Positions 25,640 through 33,645 of a DNA stretch of 64,000 nt are shown here, in pieces. The DNA comes from JAPYTK01 sp964401935 (lineage in GTDB: Bacteria; Myxococcota_A; Polyangia; Polyangiales; Polyangiaceae), in NCBI GenBank assembly GCA_964401935.1, contig CAYOAL010000001.1, positions 62,001 to 126,000 of the forward strand, written 5' to 3'. The translations under genes and the position numbers were made by a program. Numbering within the stretch: position 1 is the stretch's first letter; each line of letters opens with the position of its first letter. The notes under the pieces were generated by a model. The model searched no databases, was not told the origin of the DNA, and worked only from the letters and a program-made list of their open reading frames with translations.

Positions 25640-26898
25640 GGCGGCTCGCGGCGCATGAGCTCTCGAGCGCGGCGGGAGCCCCCATCGACGCGGGGGTGGC
25701 AGCGGGCGCGGCGGCGATCGTGGAGCGCGTTCGAGCCGAGGGGGACGAGGCGCTCTTCGCGCTGCGCGCCCAGCACGACGGGATCGCGGCCGATCGGCCC
25801 CTCGTCCTGGCCCGCGAGGAGCTCGCGCGCGCTCGTGACGGGCTCTCCACCGCGCAGCGCGCGTTGCTCGAGCGCACCGCCGCACGCATCCACCGCTTCG
25901 CGACCGCACAGCGGGGGTGCCTGCGCGATCTCGACGTCGCCATCGACGGCGGATGCGCGGGACACGAACTGGCTCCGGTTCGCGCCGCCGGCTGTTACGC
26001 CCCAGGAGGGCGCTATCCGCTCCTCTCGAGCGTGCTCATGACCGCGGTCACGGCGCGGGCCGCCGGGGTGACGCGCGTGATGGTGGCGACCCCCAGCCCT
26101 TCGCCGCTGATGTGCGCCACCGCCGCGATCGCGGGCGCAGACGCGCTCCTCGCGTGTGGTGGCGCCCAGGCCATCGGCGCGCTCGCCTACGGCACCGCCA
26201 CGATCGACGCGGTCGACGTGATCGTCGGCCCCGGGAACCAGTGGGTCACCGCCGCCAAGCGCTACGTGAGCGCCGACATCGGCATCGACATGCTCGCCGG
26301 CCCGAGCGAGCTGCTGGTGATCGCGGATGAGAACGCGCGACCCGAACGCGTGGCCGCCGACTTGCTCGCTCAGGCCGAGCACGATCCCGACGCGCGCGTG
26401 GTGCTCCTCACGCGCTCGAGCGCGCTCATCGAGGCGGTGTGCAGCGCCGCCGAGGCCCAGCTCACGACGCTCCCGACGCGCGCGGTGGCGGCTGCCGCGT
26501 GGCGGCAGGCAGCGCTCGCCCTCGCGTCCGACGAGGAGGAGATCGTGGCCGCGTGCAACCGCCTGGCCCCCGAGCACCTTCACCTGCACCTGCCGCGCGA
26601 GCACGCCCGAGCCCTCGCACCACGCCTGTTGCACTGGGGTGCGCTCTTCGTGGGCGAAGCCTCGGCGGAGGTGCTCGGCGACTACGGCGCTGGACCGAAT
26701 CACGTGTTGCCCACGGGGGGTACGTCGCGGTTTCGCGGCGGGCTGAGCGTGCTCACCTTTTTGCGGATGCGCACCTGGCTCGAGATGGACGGCGGCGCGG
26801 AGGCGGCGGCCGCGGGCGGAGTCATCGCCGACGCGCGCGCGCTCGCCGACCTCGAGGGCCTCGCCGCCCACGAGCGCTCGGCGGCGTTGCGCACCTAG
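25636..26898 (+). CDS. hisD: Histidinol dehydrogenase
   Basis: A 420-residue Zn enzyme performing the last two oxidations, histidinol to histidine with two NAD+. It has 'APGGRYPLLSSVLMTAVTAR', 'VGPGNQWVTAAKRYV', 'IDMLAGPSELLVIAD' and the catalytic Glu-His in 'RLAPEHLHLHL'. GTG 25636 overlaps the previous stop (GTGA). The N-terminus is slightly shorter than usual. It ends the his operon; the next gene starts about 50 bases on. Confidence 0.95.
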   Translation: MRRLAAHELSSAAGAPIDAGVAAGAAAIVERVRAEGDEALFALRAQHDGIAADRPLVLAREELARARDGLSTAQRALLERTAARIHRFATAQRGCLRDLDVAIDGGCAGHELAPVRAAGCYAPGGRYPLLSSVLMTAVTARAAGVTRVMVATPSPSPLMCATAAIAGADALLACGGAQAIGALAYGTATIDAVDVIVGPGNQWVTAAKRYVSADIGIDMLAGPSELLVIADENARPERVAADLLAQAEHDPDARVVLLTRSSALIEAVCSAAEAQLTTLPTRAVAAAAWRQAALALASDEEEIVAACNRLAPEHLHLHLPREHARALAPRLLHWGALFVGEASAEVLGDYGAGPNHVLPTGGTSRFRGGLSVLTFLRMRTWLEMDGGAEAAAAGGVIADARALADLEGLAAHERSAALRT

Positions 26899-26949
26899 CC
26901 GGAGGCACCCGGCCGCCCACGAAGGGAGCGCGAGGGCTATACTCGGGTG

Positions 26950-27474
26950 ATGTGCCAGGCGCTCGCGTTGACGTGCCTCGTGGTCGTGATCGGGATCGGC
27001 TGCACCCCCTCGCCGCCGCCGAGCACGGCGGCCTCCCCCGCCGACGACGCCGAGGATCCGAGCGGCGGCTGGACGACGCGCCCCGCCTCGGACGAAGGCC
27101 GCGGGCGGCTCTACGACGACGCTGGGAGACCGCTCGCCGACGCCACCGTCGACCTCGGCCCTGCGGACGCTCTCGACCGCGGGGCCACCGTCACCATCGG
27201 TGCGGACGTGGCGCCGGTGCCATCGCGTCCGCCGCGGGTGGGCAAGCGCGACGTCGCTCTCCACGGAGCCCGACTCGACAACGCGATGCGCATGCTGGCG
27301 CGTGCCGGTCGCTTCAACCTGGTGGTCGAAGGCGATCTGAGCGCAGCGGTCTCCCTCGAGCTCCGCGCGGTGGAGCCCTTCGATGCTGCGCTGACCCTCG
27401 CCGAGGCCAACCACCTCCGCGTGCGCTTCGAGCGCGGCACCATGATCGTGGGGCGCGCCGGCGAGAAGCCATGA
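26950..27474 (+). CDS. Lipoprotein with a secretin/TonB N-terminal (STN-like) domain
   Basis: The signal 'ALALTCLVVVIGIGC' has a lipobox; a Pro/Ser linker follows. Residues about 95-170 look like an STN/secretin N0 domain ('VALHGARLDNAMRMLARAG', 'FNLVVEGDLSAAVSLELRAV', 'FDAALTLAEANHLRVRFERGTMIVG'). Such domains occur at the N-terminus of PilQ/GspD secretins and TonB receptors; here the domain is free-standing. The start may be GTG 26947 or ATG 26950. Its stop overlaps the manA start (ATGA). Function unknown; it may modulate an outer-membrane complex. Confidence 0.7.
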   Translation: MCQALALTCLVVVIGIGCTPSPPPSTAASPADDAEDPSGGWTTRPASDEGRGRLYDDAGRPLADATVDLGPADALDRGATVTIGADVAPVPSRPPRVGKRDVALHGARLDNAMRMLARAGRFNLVVEGDLSAAVSLELRAVEPFDAALTLAEANHLRVRFERGTMIVGRAGEKP

Positions 27475-28505
27475 TCCGCCCCCTCTGCCTCTCGCCCGAC
27501 AACTTCACGCCGGCCACCCGAACGCCGTGGGGGGGCACGCGCATCCTCTCCCGCTTCAAGGCGCACCTCGAGCCGAGGGCCGACGCGATCGTGGGGGAGT
27601 CGTGGGAGATCTCGGTGGAGCCGACCTTCCCGAGCCGAGCCGACGATGGACGCTCGCTCGCCGACCACATCGCAGCCGATCCGGTGGCGTGGTTGGGCGC
27701 CGCCGACGCCGCTCGCTACGGTCAGTGCCCGCTGCTCGTGAAGCTCCTCGACGCGGATGAGAGCCTGTCGGTGCAGGTGCATCCCGCCGACGAGGACTCG
27801 GCGCTCGCGACCGACGAGAGCGGCAAGCCGGAGTCGTGGGTGGTGCTCGACCGAGAGCCGGGGAGCGGGCTCTACCTCGGGTTCGCGGCCGGCGTGGAGC
27901 GCGACGACGTGGAGCGCTGCCTGCGCGAGGGAGGCGCGCTCGACGCCCTCATGACCTTCGTCCCGGTGCGCCCCGGGGACGCGTTCGTGATCGAGGCCGG
28001 CACCCCTCACGCGATTGGAGCCGGCGTCACGCTGCTCGAGCCCCAACACGTGACGCCAGGGCGGCGCGGCGTCACCTACCGCTTCTGGGACTGGAACCGG
28101 CGCTACGACCCGAGAGGGCGCGCCGATCCGCAAGGCGCACCGCGGGAGCTCCACGTCGAGCGTTCGCTCGCGGTGACCCGATGGGACCGCGCGCGCGGCG
28201 ACGAGTTCGTCGCTTCGTGCCGAGCGAAGGCGGTGCCGCTGTCGAGCGGGCCGCTGTCGCGCACCCGTGTCGTCGACTGGCGCTGGTTTCGCGTGGAGCG
28301 GTGGGAGGGCACGGGCGAGCTCGAGCTCACCGTCGACCGCTTGCTCGGCGTCACCTGCACCGGAGGGCACGTCGCGATCGAGACCGAGCTCGGCCCCCTC
28401 GCGCTGCGGCGCGGGGAGAGCGGCGTGATCCCTGCCGCGGCCCGGAGGCTCGCGGTGCGCGGCGCGCAAACCACGGTGTTCGTGACCACGACGACCCCGG
28501 CGTAA
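27471..28505 (+). CDS. manA: Mannose-6-phosphate isomerase, class I
   Basis: A 344-residue cupin enzyme. Zn ligands are in 'VQVHPADED' (His104) and 'EAGTPHAIGAG', and the N-terminal 'RTPWGGTRI' matches the type I family. It interconverts fructose 6-phosphate and mannose 6-phosphate, supplying GDP-mannose sugars. ATG 27471 overlaps the STN-lipoprotein stop, so the two are translationally coupled, a pairing without obvious functional logic. Confidence 0.92.
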   Translation: MIRPLCLSPDNFTPATRTPWGGTRILSRFKAHLEPRADAIVGESWEISVEPTFPSRADDGRSLADHIAADPVAWLGAADAARYGQCPLLVKLLDADESLSVQVHPADEDSALATDESGKPESWVVLDREPGSGLYLGFAAGVERDDVERCLREGGALDALMTFVPVRPGDAFVIEAGTPHAIGAGVTLLEPQHVTPGRRGVTYRFWDWNRRYDPRGRADPQGAPRELHVERSLAVTRWDRARGDEFVASCRAKAVPLSSGPLSRTRVVDWRWFRVERWEGTGELELTVDRLLGVTCTGGHVAIETELGPLALRRGESGVIPAAARRLAVRGAQTTVFVTTTTPA

Positions 28506-28585
28506 CCCGGAGGGCCACCACGACCGCTCCGAGCTTGTGGCGCTGCCCCCTTCAGCCTCGTTGCTTTCGCGGCTAGGGTGCGCGC

Positions 28586-29071
28586 ATGCCGCTACCGATT
28601 GCAGGAGGGCGCCCCCCGCGCGCCGCCACCCATCAGCCCCTCGAGCTGCGACGGCTCATGCAGCTCGCGCCCGAGCTCGAGGCAGCGTGTGAAGAGGCGG
28701 GGCACGAGGTGCTCTCCCCCGAGCTCATCGAAGAGCTCGCAGCCGAGCTCGGAGCGTCGGAGACGCAGCTCACCGCGGCGGCCGTGATGATGACGAGCAT
28801 CCCGTTCGACGAGACCGAGGCGACGCGCTTCGAGATCTGCGTTGGAGGCTGTCAGAGCTGGGGTGCGCTGCCCGTGCTCCAGAAGCTGCTCGCGCTCCGC
28901 GCAGCGCGGCGTGCCGCAGGCCAGCCATCGTTCGGCGTCGTACCCAAGCGCTGCCTCGACAAGTGCGATCGGGCGGCGGTGGTGCTCGTGAAGACCCAAG
29001 ACGGCACCGCCGGGATCTCCGAGGCCACGCCCGAAGCGGTGGCCGACGCCGTCGCGGTAGCCCTCGGTTGA
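28586..29071 (+). CDS. NuoE-like (2Fe-2S) thioredoxin-fold protein
   Basis: The 161-residue protein has an N-terminal helical part ('LELRRLMQLAPELEAACEEA', 'LIEELAAELGASETQL') as in NuoE and a C-terminal thioredoxin-like ferredoxin domain with four Cys: 'EICVGGCQSWGAL' (C-x3-C) and 'KRCLDKCDRAAVV' (C-x3-C). NuoE normally has C-x4-C then C-x3-C, so the first pair is one residue tighter. It should bind a 2Fe-2S cluster. No NuoF-type partner is nearby; it may serve a hydrogenase, formate dehydrogenase or free electron-transfer role. Confidence 0.75.
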   Translation: MPLPIAGGRPPRAATHQPLELRRLMQLAPELEAACEEAGHEVLSPELIEELAAELGASETQLTAAAVMMTSIPFDETEATRFEICVGGCQSWGALPVLQKLLALRAARRAAGQPSFGVVPKRCLDKCDRAAVVLVKTQDGTAGISEATPEAVADAVAVALG

Positions 29072-29119
29072 GCGGGCGCCGGGGAACGTGCGACGAGCGG
29101 CCTCGCGCCGTTCAGCCCC

Positions 29120-29497
29120 TCAGCGGTCGGACCACACCGCGAGCTCGAGCCCGCTCGGGTCCTCGAACTGGAAGCGCCGTCCGCCGGGGAACTCGAAGAT
29201 GTTCTTGGTGATGTTGGCGCCCGCCGCCTGCACCCGCGCGAAGGTGGCCTCCAGATCGCTGGAGTACAGGATGACGAGCGCGCCGCCCGGTGTCACCTCC
29301 TCCACACGACGCAGACCTCCCGCTTCCATCTCGCCGCGCGCCCCGTCCACGTAGCCCGCGTAGTCGGGGCCGTAGTCGTTGAAGCGCCAGCCGAAGCACG
29401 CCACGTAGAAGGCCTTCGCCGCGGCGAGATCGCGCGCCGGGAGCTCGATGTAGTCGATGCCGTGGTGGGGGTGGTTCTCGGATCCTGCGCTCACCAC
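29120..29497 (-). CDS. VOC/glyoxalase-family protein
   Basis: 125 residues with two beta-alpha-beta-beta-beta units of the vicinal-oxygen-chelate fold: 'HHGIDYIELPARDLAAAKAFY', 'FGWRFNDYGPDYAGY' and 'RRFQFEDPSGLELAVWSD'. The His (near 'HHGIDY') and Glu ('GLELAVW') are plausible metal ligands. Related proteins act as dioxygenases, resistance proteins or lyases; the substrate cannot be told. It converges with the ferredoxin gene. Confidence 0.87.
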   Translation of the reverse strand: MVSAGSENHPHHGIDYIELPARDLAAAKAFYVACFGWRFNDYGPDYAGYVDGARGEMEAGGLRRVEEVTPGGALVILYSSDLEATFARVQAAGANITKNIFEFPGGRRFQFEDPSGLELAVWSDR

Positions 29498-29590
29498 GTT
29501 CGCTTACCACGGCTGGGCCGCGGGGAGCGCGCGACACGGTCCGCGCGACGCGCGCTCGGTGGCCGCGGCCCAGCAATGTTATGAGGCGCC

Positions 29591-30067
29591 ATGCACGCCA
29601 ACGAAGAGACCATCCGGCGCTTCTACGAGGCCTTCGCGCAGCGCGACCACGAAACGATGGCCGCGTGCTACCACCCGAGGATCCGCTTCTCCGATCCCGT
29701 GTTCCCGAAGCTCGAGGGACCGGCCGCGGGAGCGATGTGGCGAATGCTCTGCGAGCGCGGCACGGATCTGGTGGTTCGCCACTCCAACATCCACGCCACC
29801 GACACCGAAGGCAGCGCACACTGGGATGCCGACTACACCTTCAGCGCCACCGGGCGCAACGTGCACAACTCGATCGACGCCGCGTTTCGCTTCGAGGACG
29901 GCAAGATCATCGAGCACGTCGACACGTTCGATCTGTGGGCGTGGTCGCGCATGGCGCTCGGTCCCATCGGGCTCCTGCTCGGCTGGTCGCCCATCGTGCG
30001 CAACAAGGTGCGCGGCCAGGCCGGCTCTCAGCTCGAGCGGTTCATGAAAAAGAACGGCATCGGTTGA
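29591..30067 (+). CDS. SnoaL-like / NTF2-fold protein
   Basis: 158 residues matching the SnoaL/nuclear-transport-factor-2 fold: 'NEETIRRFYEAFAQRDHETM', 'YHPRIRFSDPVFPKLEG' and 'IDAAFRFEDGKIIEHVDTFDLWAW'. Members are isomerases, hydrolases or ligand-binding proteins. It diverges from the VOC gene by 93 bases. The C-terminal 40 residues are hydrophobic then basic ('PIGLLLGWSPIVRNKVRG'). Confidence 0.85.
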   Translation: MHANEETIRRFYEAFAQRDHETMAACYHPRIRFSDPVFPKLEGPAAGAMWRMLCERGTDLVVRHSNIHATDTEGSAHWDADYTFSATGRNVHNSIDAAFRFEDGKIIEHVDTFDLWAWSRMALGPIGLLLGWSPIVRNKVRGQAGSQLERFMKKNGIG

Positions 30068-30108
30068 GGCGAGACGGAGGTGGGGCTCGCCGGGGCTATG
30101 ATGCCTGG

Positions 30109-30726
30109 ATGGAACGGCAGACGCCGTGGCTCCGCGCAGCGCTCCTCGTGGGGCTCTTCTCGTGGGCGCCGGGTGCGCTCGCCGACGAGCTGCCGTCGCC
30201 CGAGCCCGAGGCCCGCACCGACGTGGCCCTCGTGCACGGCCTCGCGCTCATGACCACGATGCGCAGCGTCGAGGCCGCGATCTGGCCCGAGCCCTTCGCC
30301 GACGTCGAGCCGCTCACCTGGGCCGGCCGCTATGGTGACGCGATGCGCCTGCCACCCAAGTGGGACGCCACCCAACCTGCCTTCTCCTGGGATGGCGACC
30401 CCTGGCCCATCAACGTGGTCGGTCACGGCGTCTTCGGCAGCGAGCTCTACTTCCGCGCCCGGCTGTGCCACCACGAGGTGCCGAGCGCGCTCCTGTTCGC
30501 GGCGGGCATGAGCGCGACCTGGGAGTACGTGTTCGAAGCCAACGGGGTGAGACCGAGCGGCCTCGACCTCTGGTACACGCCGCTCGCGGGGCTGGTGCTC
30601 GGCGAGCTGCGTCACGCGGGGTGGCGCGCGGCCTCGGGTCTCCCGAGCGGCCCGCTCCGCGGCGTGCTCACCTTCGTCCTCGATCCGCTCGGCACCATCG
30701 AACGGGCCGTCGGCGCTCCGTGCTGA
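30109..30726 (+). CDS. DUF3943-like exported protein
   Basis: A signal peptide ('ALLVGLFSWAPGALAD') and a domain reading 'WPINVVGHGVFGSELYFRAR', 'SATWEYVFEANGVRPSGLDL' and 'WYTPLAGLVLGELRH' as in DUF3943, a family seen beside outer-membrane and lipid-handling genes. The spacing of small residues and the conserved Asn/His/Gly suggests an envelope role. ATG 30109 puts the signal at the N-terminus. It converges with the pirin gene. 205 residues. Confidence 0.75.
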   Translation: MERQTPWLRAALLVGLFSWAPGALADELPSPEPEARTDVALVHGLALMTTMRSVEAAIWPEPFADVEPLTWAGRYGDAMRLPPKWDATQPAFSWDGDPWPINVVGHGVFGSELYFRARLCHHEVPSALLFAAGMSATWEYVFEANGVRPSGLDLWYTPLAGLVLGELRHAGWRAASGLPSGPLRGVLTFVLDPLGTIERAVGAPC

Positions 30727-30750
30727 CGCGAGGGCCCGCCCGCGAGCGTC

Positions 30751-31914
30751 TCAGGCCGGCTTCTCCACGCGTCCGTCCGCGAAGCGGGCGAAGCGTTCGT
30801 CTTCCGTGCCATGCACCGGATCTGCCGTGTCCCACGGCCACCCCCCGAACTTGGTGGCGCGATAGTCGGCGTAGGCCCGCGAGAGCTCCTCGCGCGTGTT
30901 CATCACGAAGGGTCCTCTGCGCGCCACCGGCTCGCCGATGGGCCGCCCCTGGAGCAGCAAGAGCTCGCTCGGCGCCGGCCCGTTCGTGAAGGTGACCGTG
31001 CGCGCGGGGGCGAGCGTGATCTTGTGCTTGGCGGCGATCTCACGCTCGGCGACGCGCAGACGGTCACCCGCGTGAAAGTAGAGCGCCCGGTTCGTGCCGA
31101 GCGCGGCCGCGGGCAGCGTCCACGCCGCGTGGGGGGCGAGGGCGATGGTCCAGATCGCGACGTCGCTCTCCGGTCGCGCGGCCCACGATTTCGGCGGAGG
31201 GGGCGGCGCGACCGCCTCGCCGATCTCTCCGGTAGCGGCGGGCAGCCGCCCCGCGATCACCGTCACCTCGGTGGCGCGCCCCTCGGCGTCGCGGGTCACG
31301 CGGCGGGGGATGCGCTCGCTCCAGAGCATCGTAAAGTGCGGCTCCGCCATCTTGTCGCTCTGGGGAAGGTTGAGCCAAATCTGAAACAGCTCGAGCGGGT
31401 TGGGGCCCCCGCGCTCGAGCAGCGGAAACATCTCCGCATGCTGGATCCCGCGCCCGGCGGTGAGCCACTGCACGTCGCCACGCCCGTAGCGAGCGGCCGC
31501 GCCGAGCGAGTCGGCATGATCGATCAGCCCGCGGCGCACCACCGTCACGGTCTCGAACCCACGGTGGGGATGTTGCGGAAAGCCGGGCACCACCTGGCCG
31601 TGGTACATGCTCCACCCATCGCGTCCACCGAAGTCGCTCCCGAGGTTGCGACCGGCGAGCGGCGCGGCCGGGCCGAGCTGTTCGTTGCCGGCCGGATACG
31701 CGTCATCGTGATGCATACACGCGAGGAACGGGTCCGGTGTCGACCACGTCGACGAGAGCGCGGTCACCTCGAGGATCGGCGACACGTCGCTCTCCGACGT
31801 GGCGCGCGCTTCGGGCTGCGCCTGCGCCCCGCCCCCCTTGCCGCAGCCCACGGCCGCCGACGCACCGGTCAAGGCCAGCAGCCTCAGCGTATCCCGACGA
31901 GTCACCGAGCTCAC
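30751..31914 (-). CDS. Pirin-family protein with a Tat/lipoprotein leader
   Basis: A 387-residue bicupin. Metal-binding His/Glu residues are in 'QHPHRGFETVT', 'DHADSLG' and 'GRGIQHAEMF', as in pirins and YhhW quercetinases. The N-terminus 'SVTRRDTLRLLALTGASAAVGC' carries a twin-Arg and a lipobox (quoted in part), so the protein should be exported folded and lipid-anchored. Most bacterial pirins are cytoplasmic, so the leader is unusual. Fe or Mn loading before export would explain Tat use. Substrate unknown. Confidence 0.88.
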   Translation of the reverse strand: MSSVTRRDTLRLLALTGASAAVGCGKGGGAQAQPEARATSESDVSPILEVTALSSTWSTPDPFLACMHHDDAYPAGNEQLGPAAPLAGRNLGSDFGGRDGWSMYHGQVVPGFPQHPHRGFETVTVVRRGLIDHADSLGAAARYGRGDVQWLTAGRGIQHAEMFPLLERGGPNPLELFQIWLNLPQSDKMAEPHFTMLWSERIPRRVTRDAEGRATEVTVIAGRLPAATGEIGEAVAPPPPPKSWAARPESDVAIWTIALAPHAAWTLPAAALGTNRALYFHAGDRLRVAEREIAAKHKITLAPARTVTFTNGPAPSELLLLQGRPIGEPVARRGPFVMNTREELSRAYADYRATKFGGWPWDTADPVHGTEDERFARFADGRVEKPA

Positions 31915-32016
31915 CCCCTACCCATAGCCAATCCCGCGGCGCCGGGCGACCCCCGCGAGCGGCGAACGCCCCCGACCGGGCCCGCGACCTGCTGACGGGG
32001 TCCCACGCGGCCCCCC

Positions 32017-32116
32017 GAGCGCTGCGCTTCGGCGCTCCACGATGGGAGCGGAGCGCTGCGCTTCGGCGCTCCACGATGGGAGCGAGGGCTGCGCTTCAGC
32101 GCTCCACGATGGGAGC
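32017..32116. repeat. Three tandem copies of the tmk 3' end
   Basis: Units of 33-34 bases start at 32017, 32051 and 32084. The third (32084-32116) overlaps the tmk 3' end, whose stop is at 32096-32098; the other two are near-identical copies downstream of it on the minus strand. The changes include TCA to TCG/CGG, removing the stop. Confidence 0.88.
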
Positions 32117-32743
32117 GAGGGCTGCCCGCACCGCCGCCTCCACCGCCTCCACGCTGCCGTTGCCGTCGATGCGGATGACCCGGTCCTCGGGCAGGAGCTG
32201 CTCGGCGTTGGCGTAGATCGCGGCGAGGCGCTTCTGCAGCTCGAGCTCTTCGTAGAGCTCCGGGGCCCCGCTGCGGTCGCGCCGTCGGCGCTCGGCGGCG
32301 TCTGGGTCCACCTCGAGCACGACGGTCGCGGTGGGGCGGAGCGCGTGCTGGTTCAGAGCCCGCACCCACGTCTCGAAGGGGGCGCGCAGGTTCTCTGGAG
32401 CGGTCGCCGTCTGATAGGCGAGGCTCGACAGATCGTAGCGGTCGCTGATCACCACCGCGCCGTCTCGCAGGTGAGGCTGGATCTCGTGATCGATGTGGTC
32501 GAGCCGATCCGCCGCGAACATCAGGGCCATGCAGTGCGCCTGATGCGCCGTGCCCAGCTGCATGCGGCCCCCGAGGGCCAGCCGCAGCTGGGTGCCGATG
32601 GGCCCGTCGCTCGGCTCCCGCGTCACGTGCACCAGCCGGCGCCGTTCGCGAAGGTGGCGCGCATAGCGCTGCGACTGGGTGGTGGTCCCAGCGCCGTCGA
32701 TGCCCTCGAAGACGATGAAGCAGCCGTCGGGATGGTCGGTCAT
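32096..32743 (-). CDS. tmk: Thymidylate kinase with a Lys-less P-loop
   Basis: 215 residues with the dTMP kinase architecture: P-loop 'FEGIDGAGTTTQ', 'TREPSDGPIG', 'ADRLDHI', and the 'ISDRYDLSSLAYQ' dTMP-binding motif. It phosphorylates dTMP to dTDP. The P-loop reads G-x-D-G-A-G-T-T-T, so the Lys expected before Thr-Thr is Thr (codon ACC). The LID region 'RRRDRSGAPELYEE' has Arg residues that could compensate, as in E. coli-type kinases. The 4-base overlap with panC suggests one transcript. C-terminal codons are duplicated in tandem downstream. Confidence 0.88.
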   Translation of the reverse strand: MTDHPDGCFIVFEGIDGAGTTTQSQRYARHLRERRRLVHVTREPSDGPIGTQLRLALGGRMQLGTAHQAHCMALMFAADRLDHIDHEIQPHLRDGAVVISDRYDLSSLAYQTATAPENLRAPFETWVRALNQHALRPTATVVLEVDPDAAERRRRDRSGAPELYEELELQKRLAAIYANAEQLLPEDRVIRIDGNGSVEAVEAAVRAALAPIVER

Positions 32744-33615
32744 GGGGTGCTCTTCGGAACCGGAGAGGGATCGCTCCCCAGTACCACGTTGTCGATGAGT
32801 CGCGTCGCGCCGACGCGCGCCGCCACCGCGAGGAGCGCAGGGCCCACGAGTCGACCCTCGAGCGGGGCGACGGTGCGGGGGTCGGCGATCGTCACGTAGT
32901 CGACCGCGTCGGCGGCGGCAGTGATCGTGGCGAGCGCCACGCCCCGCAGCGTCGCTGCGTCTCGCTCGCCGGCCGCGAACGCGTCGGAGGCGGCGCCCAG
33001 GCCCCGCGACAGCGCGAGGGCGCGCCCCCGATCGCGCGCGCTCAAGTAGGCGTTGCGCGAGGAGAGGGCGAGGCCATCCGACTCACGGACGATGGGCGCA
33101 CCGACCACCTCCACGGGCAAGAACAGATCGAGCACCATGCGCTCGATCACCCGCCACTGCTGGTAGTCCTTCCGCCCGAACACGGCCACGCACGGCCCGG
33201 TGAGCGCGAAGAGCTTGGCCACGATGGTCGTCACGCCTTCGAAGTGACCGGGCCGATGTTCCCCGCAGAGATGACGGGCGGTGGCGTCGACGCGCACGCG
33301 GGTCTCTTCGTCCGCGAGGTACATGGCGTCGGCCAGAGGGGCGAACACGAGGCCCACCCCTTCGTCGCGACACGCCGCCACGTCGCGCTCGAGCGTGCGC
33401 GGATACTTGTCGAGATCTTCGCCCGGCCCGAACTGGGTCGGGTTGACGAAGATCGACACCGCCACGACATCGCTCAGCGACGCGGCGTGACGCACCAGCG
33501 ACAGGTGACCGGCGTGAAGGGCTCCCATCGTCGGCACGAGCCCCACGCGGCGCCCCTCCGTCCGTGCACGCTCACACGCCTCGCGAAACGCCTGCGGATC
33601 GTGGATGAGCTCCAT
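32740..33615 (-). CDS. panC: Pantoate--beta-alanine ligase
   Basis: A 291-residue pantothenate synthetase with the nucleotidyltransferase motifs 'VPTMGALHAGHLSLVR', 'SIFVNPTQFGPGEDL', 'VFGRKDYQQWRVI' and 'SSRNAYLSARDR'. It joins pantoate and beta-alanine using ATP to give pantothenate, the CoA precursor. ATG 33615 is the family start ('MELIHDPQAF'). Four-base overlap with tmk. No panB or panD is in the window. Confidence 0.95.
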   Translation of the reverse strand: MELIHDPQAFREACERARTEGRRVGLVPTMGALHAGHLSLVRHAASLSDVVAVSIFVNPTQFGPGEDLDKYPRTLERDVAACRDEGVGLVFAPLADAMYLADEETRVRVDATARHLCGEHRPGHFEGVTTIVAKLFALTGPCVAVFGRKDYQQWRVIERMVLDLFLPVEVVGAPIVRESDGLALSSRNAYLSARDRGRALALSRGLGAASDAFAAGERDAATLRGVALATITAAADAVDYVTIADPRTVAPLEGRLVGPALLAVAARVGATRLIDNVVLGSDPSPVPKSTP

Positions 33616-33645
33616 GGCCGAGTTGCTCAGTCGTGGGGGCGCTGC

